The position numbers and the translations under genes are program-made. The notes below the pieces were generated by a model. It saw nothing but the letters and a program-made list of their open reading frames with translations, was not told the DNA's origin and did no database searches. From positions 1-64,000 of the forward strand of contig NZ_BEWV01000203.1 of assembly GCF_002933775.1 (NCBI RefSeq): a DNA stretch of 64,000 nt, given 5' to 3'. Positions 45,401 to 52,328 of this stretch are shown piece after piece. The DNA is from Prevotella sp. MGM1 (lineage in GTDB: Bacteria; Bacteroidota; Bacteroidia; Bacteroidales; Bacteroidaceae). The stretch's first letter is position 1. Every line of letters begins with the position of its first letter.

Positions 45401-47051
45401 TATAGTGACGGCAAAGACCGCTGACGGCAAACCTTATAAGGTGAAGTACAAAGTGGTTGACGACAATAAGATAATAGTCAAGGGGCGCGATTCTGTCAAG
45501 ATAAAGTTGAGTGTAACCCCGAAAGAACCTCTTGAAAAGAAGTGGTGGTACAGTCCGGCGCAGAGTGCGGCCCGCTTTCTGATGATGGTGCGCAGCGTAG
45601 GTATCTCGTATAGAAGTCAGTACTCGATGGCTCTGCCGGGATTTATTCCCAATATCGGTGATGCTTTCGGTCAGCGTACGGGCAGTGTCCTTTCTCCAGG
45701 ACTCGATTTCGCTTTCGGTATGGTTGGCGACGGGTATTTGCAGAAAGCATACGATAACGGTTGGTTACTCTGCAACGACAGTGTTGCCACTCCTGCCACG
45801 ACAAACAGCAGTGAGGATTTGCAGGTACGCATGACACTTGAACCTGTGCGCGACCTTAAAATAGATCTCAACGCCAGCCGTACAGTCAACAAGGCACGCA
45901 GTGTCCAATATATGTATTCCGGTATGCCCACAACCCAAAGCGGCTCATTCAACATGACGACAATCAGTTTGAAGAGCGCGCTTGAAGGCATTGGCGATGC
46001 CAACAACGGTTATAGTTCTAAGTCGTTCACACGTTTCTGCCAGTCAATAGAGTCTTTCCGCGACCGTGTACAGGCACGTTATACAGGCACGACATATCCT
46101 TCCGGTGTCTATGATGCCAATGGGGTGGATCTCGGTGGCGCACAGTATAATCCGGAGCTTGGAATGGTGAATAAGTACAGTGCAGATGTGCTTATCCCGG
46201 CGTTTCTGTCAGCGTATACGTCGAGTGGCGGCTCGTCGCTCGATATATTCCCGGCGTTGAAGCGCATGCTGCCAAACTGGACTGTCCGTTACAGCGGTCT
46301 GTCGAAACTGAAGTGGTTTAATGAGCACTTCAAGAGCGTGAATGTCAATCATGGATATAAAAGTGTTTTCGCTGTGGGAAGTTACGCTACATACAGTACT
46401 TTCCATGAGTATATGGATGGATTGGGCTTCATCAACGACGCGACCACCGGAAACCCTGTGCCAAACAGTATGTACAACGTAAGTACAGTGAGCATCAACG
46501 AGGCTTTCTCGCCATTGCTCGGAGTAGATGTAACGCTTGAAAACAACCTTACATGCAAGCTCGAATACAGGACCACGAGAGTGCTCAGCCTTAGCATGAC
46601 CAGTGTGCAGATAAACGAGGCGTTGAGCAAGGACTGGGTAATAGGCATGGGATATAAGATAAGCAACTTCAATCTTTTCGGCAGCGGAGCGTCGCGCAAG
46701 ATAAAGAAATCACAGCGTGGACGTGGACGGAAGACCGAGGACAATAAGAGCAAGCAGACTGCCACAACCAATGTCCGTGGTGGAGTAAATCACGATTTGA
46801 ACATGCGTCTTGACATATCATTCAGGAAACAGGCTTCCATCACACGTGACATAGCCACTATAACCAGCGCGGCGAGCAGCGGGAACTCGGCATTTAAAAT
46901 GTCGTTCATGGCAGATTATACTTTGTCAAGGCTCATAACATTGAGTGCATATTACGACCGCCAGACCAACACACCGCTACTGGCGAGCAGCAGTTATCCT
47001 ACGACTACACATGATTTTGGTTTCAGTCTGAAAATGTCGCTTACAAGATAG
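39468..47051 (+). CDS. sprA: SprA, type IX secretion outer-membrane translocon
   Basis: A 2527-residue protein. The start is GTG 39468 with a signal peptide (RKIAFYILTALFGIGAIAMP); no in-frame ATG lies upstream. SprA/Sov forms a giant 36-strand barrel through which type IX substrates leave the cell. The protein shows the conserved N-region (FELGPAEKIFGPGGVRIKTQ, LNLNYNTDATFDFDSKNIKL-type text, KLQTVLSQKNSTTKSVSSRG) and the plug-associated QISFTGEFAQLIAGQAGG. It also has many barrel strands up to the C-terminal DFGFSLKMSLTR. A low-complexity Lys-rich insert occurs near residue 1915-1945. The length is within the family range (about 2300-2550). It implies a T9SS in this organism. Confidence 0.93.
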   Translation: MRLNRRKIAFYILTALFGIGAIAMPQDDKTGARKPAPKAQPKLIVEDEAIPDSLLHPRWKIKKTAPMLVADLDSSALDLKMPDNIRQEVIYDDSLDLYFVGSKIGDSYLNTPVLMTPEEYRRWSERRAMQEFFRKKDAENVAAKGKEKFSFSDMKFELGPAEKIFGPGGVRIKTQGTAELKVGANFKSIDNPSLPIRNRKTKAFDFDEKINLSLNGKVGDKVNMNLNYNTDATFDFDSKNIKLRYEGKEDEIIKLVEAGNVNFPSNSSLIKGASSLFGVRTDMQFGKLKLQTVLSQKNSTTKSVSSRGGTQLTPFEINVANYEENRHFFLGHYFRERYDKAMSTLPNITTGVKITRVEVWATNKTGTTSNTRNIVALTDLGEGRNVKNPLWGGAGDVAPSNGANTEYYAMTHDYVAARDIDQTNTVLDAIGGFVGGVDYEKVQSARLLSPSEYTVNTALGYISLKTTLQTDQVLAVAYEYTLNGQTFQVGEFASDNTNTGEAIFVKSLKNTSNNPMMGNWRLMMKNVYFLASTVEKTKFRLDVKYQSDTSGVYLTYIPEQQVKDKTLIKVLGADRLDNNNKPHSNGYFDFVEGYTVSNGRVFFPAAEPFGSYLRTYLISAGVPAATADKYAFTELYDTTKTAARQIAEKNKYVLMGQYKGTSANVISLGAYNVPQGSVVVTAGGVVLTEGADYTVDYSAGEVTILNQSIIDAGTSVNVSLESNTDYGMQRKTMFGLNWEYDITKDFQIGGTFQRLSEQTLTSKVTMGSEPLNNILWGFNLNWKKESQWLTNMLDKIPFLHCTQPSQISFTGEFAQLIAGQAGGTQDNASYIDDFENTKNGIDVSEPKSWVLSSVPSLFPEHSDKTGLTSGFNRSLLAWYTIDPLFTYRSSSLTPAHIKSDLNQLSNHYVREVYVSELYPNRDQSSYNGATSTLPILNLAYYPNERGPYNFSTAVNPDGTVQNPMAKWGGMMRKLDTNDFEAANIEYIEFWLLDPFIYSRINGDASSHGGDLYINLGEVSEDVLRDGKKFYESGMPVDGSGSFTTTQWGKIPVQATQTYAFATTPGSRALQDVGLNGLNDEEERNFAPYADFNTFVGTLANDSVRKAWTDDPANDDYHYFRGSDLDGRKASILERYKRINNPQGNSPDNDGNNESYDTSYKTMPDVEDINQDYTLNEYERYYQYKVSIRPEDINENNIGQNYITDVRRYTASLRNGNKETVNWYKFRIPVNAADKERIGSINDFTSIRFMRMFLTGFEKPVILRFGSLDLVRGEWRMYEQNLSNTASSNSGTLEVSAVNIEEYNDKQPVNYVLPPGISRVTDPSQPQLVESNEQAMNLTVKNLSKNEAKAVYKNTNLDLRQYKRLQMFVHANSFMQNTTNLQNDQLALFVRLGSDYKNNYYEYEIPLKLTPERQYSMSAEERRIVWPEENMLDIDLSLFTALKKARNRAKSAGGASYTAVFSDYDANRPNNKVSVMGNPSLGEVKTMMIGVRNISSSEKSGEVWVNELRLLEFNNKGGWAASGALNMQLSDFGTVNLTGKMITEGFGGIEEGLAQRSTDDYKTYSLTANLELGKFFPDKAKVTAPLYYSVTKEETRPKYNPLDTDMLLDDALEATADKHERDSIESIAVTKTTNTNFSLSNVRVGIKTKRHPMPYDPANFSFSYSHSHRYTSGETTIYEKEDQWRGSVNYNYTPVYKPYEPFKKLKGKSKWLNFPKAIGINYLPQSVSFNSEMIRNYYELQERDLESIEGSKLPLTFSEQFLWNREFSLRWDLTKNLHMNFQSATHAQIEEPYTPVNKDLYPERYQAWKDSVKHSIRNLGTPLDYQQSFTASYQLPLNKLPIFDWLNADASYTATYSWIRGTELDDGTSLGNTISNNRNLNINSTFNMETLYNHVPFLKKANERFNKRTRVQPARKVKKPAATQKTTDNKDKKGGTDGKKEETKEQKELPKNKNTYQRELTLVPDTTMTVSHNKKSKRLIVTAKTADGKPYKVKYKVVDDNKIIVKGRDSVKIKLSVTPKEPLEKKWWYSPAQSAARFLMMVRSVGISYRSQYSMALPGFIPNIGDAFGQRTGSVLSPGLDFAFGMVGDGYLQKAYDNGWLLCNDSVATPATTNSSEDLQVRMTLEPVRDLKIDLNASRTVNKARSVQYMYSGMPTTQSGSFNMTTISLKSALEGIGDANNGYSSKSFTRFCQSIESFRDRVQARYTGTTYPSGVYDANGVDLGGAQYNPELGMVNKYSADVLIPAFLSAYTSSGGSSLDIFPALKRMLPNWTVRYSGLSKLKWFNEHFKSVNVNHGYKSVFAVGSYATYSTFHEYMDGLGFINDATTGNPVPNSMYNVSTVSINEAFSPLLGVDVTLENNLTCKLEYRTTRVLSLSMTSVQINEALSKDWVIGMGYKISNFNLFGSGASRKIKKSQRGRGRKTEDNKSKQTATTNVRGGVNHDLNMRLDISFRKQASITRDIATITSAASSGNSAFKMSFMADYTLSRLITLSAYYDRQTNTPLLASSSYPTTTHDFGFSLKMSLTR

Positions 47052-47079
47052 GTAGATTTTGTGTATACATGATGTAAAC

Positions 47080-47118
47080 GGTACATGCGGGTTAACAAAA
47101 CTGCATGTACCTTTTTTT
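47080..47118 (+). terminator. terminator of sprA
   Basis: GGTACATGC / GCATGTACC followed by seven T, 29 bases after the stop. It marks the boundary between the GC-rich core and the AT-rich polysaccharide locus. Confidence 0.85.
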
Positions 47119-47202
47119 ATGTCGCAATGAAAATGTCTTTATATTCCGGTTTACTGTTTTTGATAAATATTGTAGTTTATGATGATATAACTGTAATCGT
47201 GA

Positions 47203-47234
47203 TTTGCAGAACTCGATATGTGGTTTTATTTTTG
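47203..47234 (+). promoter_or_regulatory. promoter of the recombinase gene
   Basis: TTTG (47203-47206), 20 bases, TATTTTTG (47227-47234): a near-ideal promoter, 32 bases before the ATG. Confidence 0.6.
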
Positions 47235-47266
47235 ATGTGTAATCACATATAATTACATAATGAATA

Positions 47267-48496
47267 ATGACAAGTATAAGATTAAGGTTTCGTCCTTCTT
47301 CTGTATCAGGCAAAGAAGGGACATTGTATTATCAGGTAAATCATTTTCGTAGAACGGGAGTAATAGGTACTTCTTATCGCATTTATCCGCATGAATGGGA
47401 TGAAGAGCATGCTTGTATTGTAATCTCAGGAAGTGTTTGTTGTGATAGTGAGCGTAAGGCTGTATTACAATTATATCAGTCGAAAATCAACATGGATATG
47501 GATGTTATGAGAGAAATAGTGAATGAAAGAGAGAATACTATTCGTCGTTACACTCTTGAAGACCTGTTGGATGTTTTAAGAAAACGAACTAATAGCATGA
47601 GTGTTTTCCATTATATCAGGTCACAGATAGATAAGAAAAACAGAATGGGATGCTATGGGACGGCAAAGACATATAATAATGTATTGAGGTGTTTCACTAA
47701 GTTTCGTGAGGAAAAGGATATTGCGTTTGATGGTATGGATAATGAATTGATACAGGAATATGAGGCATGGATGCTCCATGCCGGACTAAGACGCAGTTCA
47801 GCCGCATGTTACCTTCGTACGTTACGGACACTTTACAGGCAGGCGGTGGATGATGGACAGGCTGAGAATAATGATATTTTCCGTAAAGTACATGTGTCTG
47901 TCGGGAAGACTTGTAAACGTGCCGTTCCGATAGAGACAATCCGCATGATACAATCCCTTGACCTGTCGGGAAAAACTTCATTGGATTTTGCCCGTGACAT
48001 CTTTATGTTCAGTTTTTATACACGCGGCATGTCGTTCATAGATATTGCATATTTGAGAAAGAGTGACCTGCGAAACGGATTTCTAACCTATAATCGTCGA
48101 AAGACGTTTCAAAGTCTGGTCATTCAGTGGGAGCAGCCAATGCAGAACATAGTGGACAGGTATGCCGGACAGACACACGATTCTCCGTATTTCTTTCCAA
48201 TAGTAAGAGGGGAGACTTTGGCGGATAGGCTTTCTTATGAACAGGCCCTACAAAGGATAAACCGCAGTTTAAAGCGGATAGGAACTCTCATTGGTCTACA
48301 TATTCCACTAAGCACATACGTCGCGCGCCATTCATGGGCCAGTATAGCCAGAAATATGGATGTGCCGTTGTCTATAATCAGTGAGGGATTGGGGCACGAC
48401 TCAGACAAAACCACACAAATATATCTTGCATCACTCGACAAATCAATGGTAAATAAAGCAAACAAGGAAATAATAAGCAAGATAACATTGATATAA
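47267..48496 (+). CDS. tyrosine recombinase, likely DNA invertase of the adjacent promoter
   Basis: A 409-residue phage-integrase-family protein. It has the N-terminal arm-binding domain common in Bacteroidetes (LRFRPSSVSGKEGTLYYQVN), a SAM-like core-binding domain (about 100-200), and a catalytic domain with the Arg of FYTRGMSFIDIAYLRKSD, the box STYVARHSWASIARN, and GLGHDSDKTTQIYLASLD containing the late His and the nucleophile Tyr. There is no prophage or conjugative gene nearby. The stop codon is 13 bases from a perfect 32-bp inverted repeat that brackets the operon promoter, so the natural reading is a locus-specific inversion enzyme. That it acts on these repeats is inference. Confidence 0.85.
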   Translation: MTSIRLRFRPSSVSGKEGTLYYQVNHFRRTGVIGTSYRIYPHEWDEEHACIVISGSVCCDSERKAVLQLYQSKINMDMDVMREIVNERENTIRRYTLEDLLDVLRKRTNSMSVFHYIRSQIDKKNRMGCYGTAKTYNNVLRCFTKFREEKDIAFDGMDNELIQEYEAWMLHAGLRRSSAACYLRTLRTLYRQAVDDGQAENNDIFRKVHVSVGKTCKRAVPIETIRMIQSLDLSGKTSLDFARDIFMFSFYTRGMSFIDIAYLRKSDLRNGFLTYNRRKTFQSLVIQWEQPMQNIVDRYAGQTHDSPYFFPIVRGETLADRLSYEQALQRINRSLKRIGTLIGLHIPLSTYVARHSWASIARNMDVPLSIISEGLGHDSDKTTQIYLASLDKSMVNKANKEIISKITLI

Positions 48497-48509
48497 AACG
48501 ATTTTCTAA

Positions 48510-48729
48510 TTGCCCGTTTTCATATAGTAAAACGAGCAATTGGATATAAATCATTAATAATCAGGTAAAGACATGAAAACGAGGATTTTGCTTTGCTAAA
48601 TATTGGAAATATATATAAATGGAATTTATTTAGATTTTTATGAAAAACATAATATGAACTACAAGCTTTTCGAGAAAGAAATAGTATCTTTGCAGCAAAT
48701 TGCTCGTTTTACTATATGAAAACGGGCAA
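48510..48729 (+). repeat. invertible DNA segment bounded by 32-bp inverted repeats
   Basis: The left arm 48510-48541 (starts TTGCCCGTTTTCATATAG) and the right arm 48698-48729 (starts AATTGCTCGTTTTACTAT) are exact reverse complements over 32 bases, enclosing 156 bases. The only good promoter inside is at the right end and faces the polysaccharide genes. Inversion would turn it towards the 3' end of the recombinase gene. This is the form of the phase-variation switches of Bacteroides capsule loci. Confidence 0.85.
48685..48692 (+). promoter_or_regulatory. invertible promoter of the polysaccharide operon (ON orientation)
   Basis: TATCTTTGC just inside the right repeat. The -33 element is poor (TTTTCG near 48667). 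Transcription would start inside or just past the right inverted repeat and run into the upxY leader. Confidence 0.65.
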
Positions 48730-48922
48730 GTGACGATAAGAAAGGCATTCTTTATTTATAAGAAAACTTTATGTTATGGTGAAAGATATAAGTTGTTTGA
48801 GACTGTTGCCAGTTTTATGCAGACAACAAGCCAACGACATAAAATAGTGTGGGAATGATGACGCAGGATTGCTTAATTCTCATTCTATAAGCCAACGAAA
48901 ACAAACCTGATATTAAGACGTG
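48730..48922 (+). promoter_or_regulatory. leader of the polysaccharide operon
   Basis: About 190 bases between the right repeat and upxY. It contains a 23-codon frame (48776-48847, MVKDISCLRLLPVLCRQQAN then DIK) of unknown meaning and a direct repeat AAGCCAACGA (48828-48837 and 48889-48898). In Bacteroides the untranslated leader is where UpxY acts to stop early termination, so these repeats are candidates for that signal. Confidence 0.35.
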
Positions 48923-49585
48923 ATGGACACGGTATTCCATACAAAGGTTCGTATTCCAAATGGCATTGATATTTCTGGATCGGTAAAAAATATCGGTTCA
49001 GCAATAGAAGAATGTAGTAAATCCAAAACAGACTTAAAACAAAAAAACTCTGATAGTCAGGATGTTTGGGGGTATTTGTTTGTTCATAACAGTAAAGTTA
49101 ATACTTTTACGGATAGGTTGGAAAAAGACAATATAACATATTTTGTTCATAAGTCGGTCATTTATTATCGTAAAAAGCATACCCGTGGCATTCAGACGAT
49201 AGACAAACCGACCGTAAGCGGTCTCATATTCTTGAAAGGAATACCACAAAAACTTCAGGAATATCTCGACCTCAGGTTTACAGGGTATCATCTCGTGAAT
49301 GATTGCAGTACCCACCGTCCTGCCGCCATTCCCGACACGGTGATGCAACCTTTCATGCGTGTGGTGGACATATCTCCCGAGCGTGTGCGCTTCTTGTTAA
49401 AGCCGTTCAGATATTACGCCGGTGGCAATATCAAGCTGCGCATCACGTCCGGATTTCTTGCAGGACTTGAAGGCTATGTCATTCGTATAGACCGTGATCG
49501 CAACTTAGTATTGGATGTCGGAGGTATGAGTGTGGCGATTTCCGGCGTTCATTGCGAGAAGTTCGAGGAGGTAGAGGATATATAA
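48923..49585 (+). CDS. upxY: UpxY-type transcription antiterminator (NusG paralogue)
   Basis: A 220-residue protein with an N-terminal NGN-like domain (WGYLFVHNSKVNTFTDRLEK ... GLIFLKGIPQKLQEYLDLRF) and a C-terminal KOW domain (IKLRITSGFLAGLEGYVIRI, then DRDRNLVLDVGGMSVAI). Family members ride RNA polymerase to let it read through long polysaccharide operons, each specific for its own locus. ATG 48923 is chosen; GTG 48920 directly precedes it. It is the first gene after the switch. The usual partner upxZ, which blocks UpxY proteins of other loci, is not next to it. Confidence 0.88.
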   Translation: MDTVFHTKVRIPNGIDISGSVKNIGSAIEECSKSKTDLKQKNSDSQDVWGYLFVHNSKVNTFTDRLEKDNITYFVHKSVIYYRKKHTRGIQTIDKPTVSGLIFLKGIPQKLQEYLDLRFTGYHLVNDCSTHRPAAIPDTVMQPFMRVVDISPERVRFLLKPFRYYAGGNIKLRITSGFLAGLEGYVIRIDRDRNLVLDVGGMSVAISGVHCEKFEEVEDI

Positions 49586-49596
49586 ATACCGACTAA

Positions 49597-51408
49597 ATGA
49601 TAGACATAAAATATAATAAAGATTGTTGCGGTTGTAATGCATGTGGAGATATTTGTCCTAAAAAAGCAATTACTTTTAAAACCGATATGGAGGGATTTTG
49701 GTATCCTGAAATTAACCGTGATCTATGTGTCGATTGTGGATTATGTGAGAAAGTATGTCCCATGTTACATCATGCGGATAATATTAAAAGATATAATGCC
49801 CCCAGAATTTTTGCTGCATATACCAAAGATGAGAAAATACGCATCGACAGTACATCCGGTGGAATTCATTCTATGCTTGCGCTGGCAATGTATAAGCAAA
49901 ATGCTTATATTGGTGGTGCAGTATATAATGAGGATCATACAGTCAGTCAGATAGTAGACCCCAATCCGGAGCGACTGTCTGAGATACGTAGCAGTAAATA
50001 CCTTCAAAGTAATACAACTGGTGTATATAAAGAGATAAAGCGATTACTCAGAGATGGGCAGAAAGTATTTTTCTGTGGATGTCCGTGCCAGATACACGCA
50101 TTATATAACGTGATTGGAAATAAAGAATATGACAATCTTATAACCTGTGATTTTATATGTAGAGGAGTCAATTCGCCGAAAGTGTTCACAAAATATATAG
50201 ATATGTTGGAACGCAAATTCAGAGCGAAAGCGACTGAAATAAAGTTCAAGGCAAAGCGATGGGGATGGCATAATTTTTCCATGCGTGTGAATTTCAGCAA
50301 TGGAAAAGAATATTGCAAAGACCGTTGGCATGACATGTTTTTTATCGGTTATTTACAAAGCGGTAATTTTGCCCGTCCTTCTTGTTACTCATGTAAGTTT
50401 AAAGGTTTTCCACAGAAAGCAGACATCACACTTGCAGATTTTTGGGGAATAGAAAAGATTGACCCTGCAATGGATCAAGATAAGGGGACTTCGTTGGTGA
50501 TGGTTAACTCAAACAAGGGTTTGGCTCTTTTTGATTTGATAAAGGATGATATAGTATTTAAGGAATACTCTATGGATGATGCAAAAGCGGGAAATCCAGC
50601 CATAGATTCTTCTCTAATTCCTGTGTCAGACAATAGAAGAGACTTTTTTGAAGCACTTGACAAGTATCCGTTTGAGCAAGTTGCGAAAAACTTTTTCCCT
50701 ATACCAACATATCGAAGAAGAATTAAATCCAAGATAAAGCAAATTCTGCGATGTGTAAAACAGATGATGAGAATAATTCGTCATAACGGTTTATCTCTTT
50801 CTGCATGGAGAAAAAACTTATATTATAATTTTTTGTGCAGAAAAATATGTTCAAATGTACTAATGCCCATCAGATTGAGCAAGTATGTACTCATACAGAT
50901 GGACAAGAACACCAACATAGACATACGTAAAAAACTTATTCTTGGCAAAAAACAGGTGAAAGCATCGAAGATGGAAACAAGGATATGGCTTGAAGAGGAC
51001 AGCGACATTACCATACACGATACATTCACCGTATATGCCGGGTCTTATATTCGTATAACAAAAGGCAGTCATTTGATATTGCATGGAGGATTTATCAATG
51101 AGAACGTACAGATTATCTGTGGCTCGACAATAGAAATCGGCAGGGAGTGCACTATCGGCAGGGATGTCGTGATACGTTCATACGACGGACACACAATTCT
51201 TGATAAAGACTATCAAATATCGGAACCTATCAAAATCGGTAACCATGTGTGGATCGGACAAGGAGCAACAATCTTAAAAGGCGTGACCGTTGGTGACGGG
51301 GCAATAATAGCTGCGGGAGCTATAGTGACTAAAGATGTACCGGCAGATACTATTGTTGGAGGTGCACCTGCTAAAATCATAAAACGAAATATTTATTGGC
51401 AAATATGA
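49597..51408 (+). CDS. fusion: ferredoxin/FrhB-type domain plus hexapeptide acyltransferase
   Basis: A 603-residue two-part protein. Residues 1-60 form a two-cluster ferredoxin (Cys10/13/16/20 and Cys44/47/50/54, CGLCEKVCP). Residues about 75-370 match the F420 hydrogenase/dehydrogenase beta-subunit (FrhB/FdhB) domain found in many polysaccharide clusters (STSGGIHSMLALAMYKQNAY, FFCGCPCQIHALYNVIGN, CYSCKFKGFPQKADITLADF). After a basic linker (370-430), residues about 440-603 are a left-handed beta-helix acetyltransferase (IGNHVWIGQGATILKGVTVG, GAIIAAGAIVTKDVPADTIV, GGAPAKIIKR). It likely reduces and acylates a sugar of the repeat unit. The substrates are unknown. Confidence 0.82.
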   Translation: MIDIKYNKDCCGCNACGDICPKKAITFKTDMEGFWYPEINRDLCVDCGLCEKVCPMLHHADNIKRYNAPRIFAAYTKDEKIRIDSTSGGIHSMLALAMYKQNAYIGGAVYNEDHTVSQIVDPNPERLSEIRSSKYLQSNTTGVYKEIKRLLRDGQKVFFCGCPCQIHALYNVIGNKEYDNLITCDFICRGVNSPKVFTKYIDMLERKFRAKATEIKFKAKRWGWHNFSMRVNFSNGKEYCKDRWHDMFFIGYLQSGNFARPSCYSCKFKGFPQKADITLADFWGIEKIDPAMDQDKGTSLVMVNSNKGLALFDLIKDDIVFKEYSMDDAKAGNPAIDSSLIPVSDNRRDFFEALDKYPFEQVAKNFFPIPTYRRRIKSKIKQILRCVKQMMRIIRHNGLSLSAWRKNLYYNFLCRKICSNVLMPIRLSKYVLIQMDKNTNIDIRKKLILGKKQVKASKMETRIWLEEDSDITIHDTFTVYAGSYIRITKGSHLILHGGFINENVQIICGSTIEIGRECTIGRDVVIRSYDGHTILDKDYQISEPIKIGNHVWIGQGATILKGVTVGDGAIIAAGAIVTKDVPADTIVGGAPAKIIKRNIYWQI

Positions 51409-52325
51409 ACCAAACAGATTTAATCGAATTGTTTATTAAAGATAAAATTCCCCCTATTGGTTTTGGACCGGGAATTATAGGTTATACAACGAGAAAGAAA
51501 AAAAAACATGGGTTGTATTTAATAATAGATAAGGTAATAAACAAGTTGTTTTATCGCACATGGATAGAACATAAATATGTAAGAGCAATAAGTAATGCAT
51601 TTACTATTGGTTATAGATTGATTGATTATTCTTCTGCGTATGGTGACGGACGTCTCATAGGTAAAGCTATAAGGAATAGTGGAATTAAAAGAGAAGAGTT
51701 TTTTATCACAACTCGTGTCAGTAATAAAGCTCAATATAAAAACGATGTCCGTGCAGAATTTATGAAATGTATAAATGGACTAGGTGTTGACTATGTTGAT
51801 CTTCTACAACTTCATTGGCCTGTGACAGGATTGTATATTGATACATGGAGAGAAATGGAAAATCTTTATGAAGAAGGCTATGTAAGGCATTTAGGGGTCG
51901 CAAACTGTCATGAACATCATTTGGAAGAAATTTTAAGGATATGTAAATATCCTCCTAAAATTGGTCAATTTGAAATACATCCTCTCTTTACACAAAAACA
52001 CCTTATAGAGTATTATAAACGGCATGGTATTATTGTTGAAGCATACACCCCAATAGCGCGTTATGATGACAGACTTATTCGTTTACCGTTATTAAAGCGT
52101 CTGGAACAAAAATACAATAAAAACTTTATTCAAATAATTCTTCGTTGGCATATTCAGAACGGGGTAATTCCAATTATACGCTCACTTAATCCTAAACACC
52201 AGCATAGTAACTTTCAGATTTTTGATTTCCAATTGGATCATGAAGATATGTTAGCTATTGATGCTATAAATATAAACAGCCGATTAAGATACGACCCTGA
52301 TAATTGCGATTTCTCAATACTATAA
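51405..52325 (+). CDS. aldo/keto reductase family protein with altered catalytic lysine
   Basis: A 306-residue TIM-barrel protein. The start overlaps the previous stop (ATGA). Three of the four catalytic residues of the family are in place: Asp74 and Tyr79 (GYRLIDYSSAYGDGRLIG) and His137 (DLLQLHWPV). The usual Lys of FITTK is Arg104 (FFITTRVSN); Lys108 is close by. The NADPH site (IPIIRSLNPKH) and C-terminal half are normal. It may reduce a sugar aldehyde for the polymer, or may have lost activity. Confidence 0.8.
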   Translation: MNQTDLIELFIKDKIPPIGFGPGIIGYTTRKKKKHGLYLIIDKVINKLFYRTWIEHKYVRAISNAFTIGYRLIDYSSAYGDGRLIGKAIRNSGIKREEFFITTRVSNKAQYKNDVRAEFMKCINGLGVDYVDLLQLHWPVTGLYIDTWREMENLYEEGYVRHLGVANCHEHHLEEILRICKYPPKIGQFEIHPLFTQKHLIEYYKRHGIIVEAYTPIARYDDRLIRLPLLKRLEQKYNKNFIQIILRWHIQNGVIPIIRSLNPKHQHSNFQIFDFQLDHEDMLAIDAININSRLRYDPDNCDFSIL

Positions 52326-52328
52326 GAC

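Noticed and set aside
47267..48496. Recombinase as the integrase of a prophage or integrative element
   Set aside because: No tRNA or attachment repeat, no phage, relaxase or transfer gene follows. The perfect inverted repeat around a promoter explains it better as an invertase.
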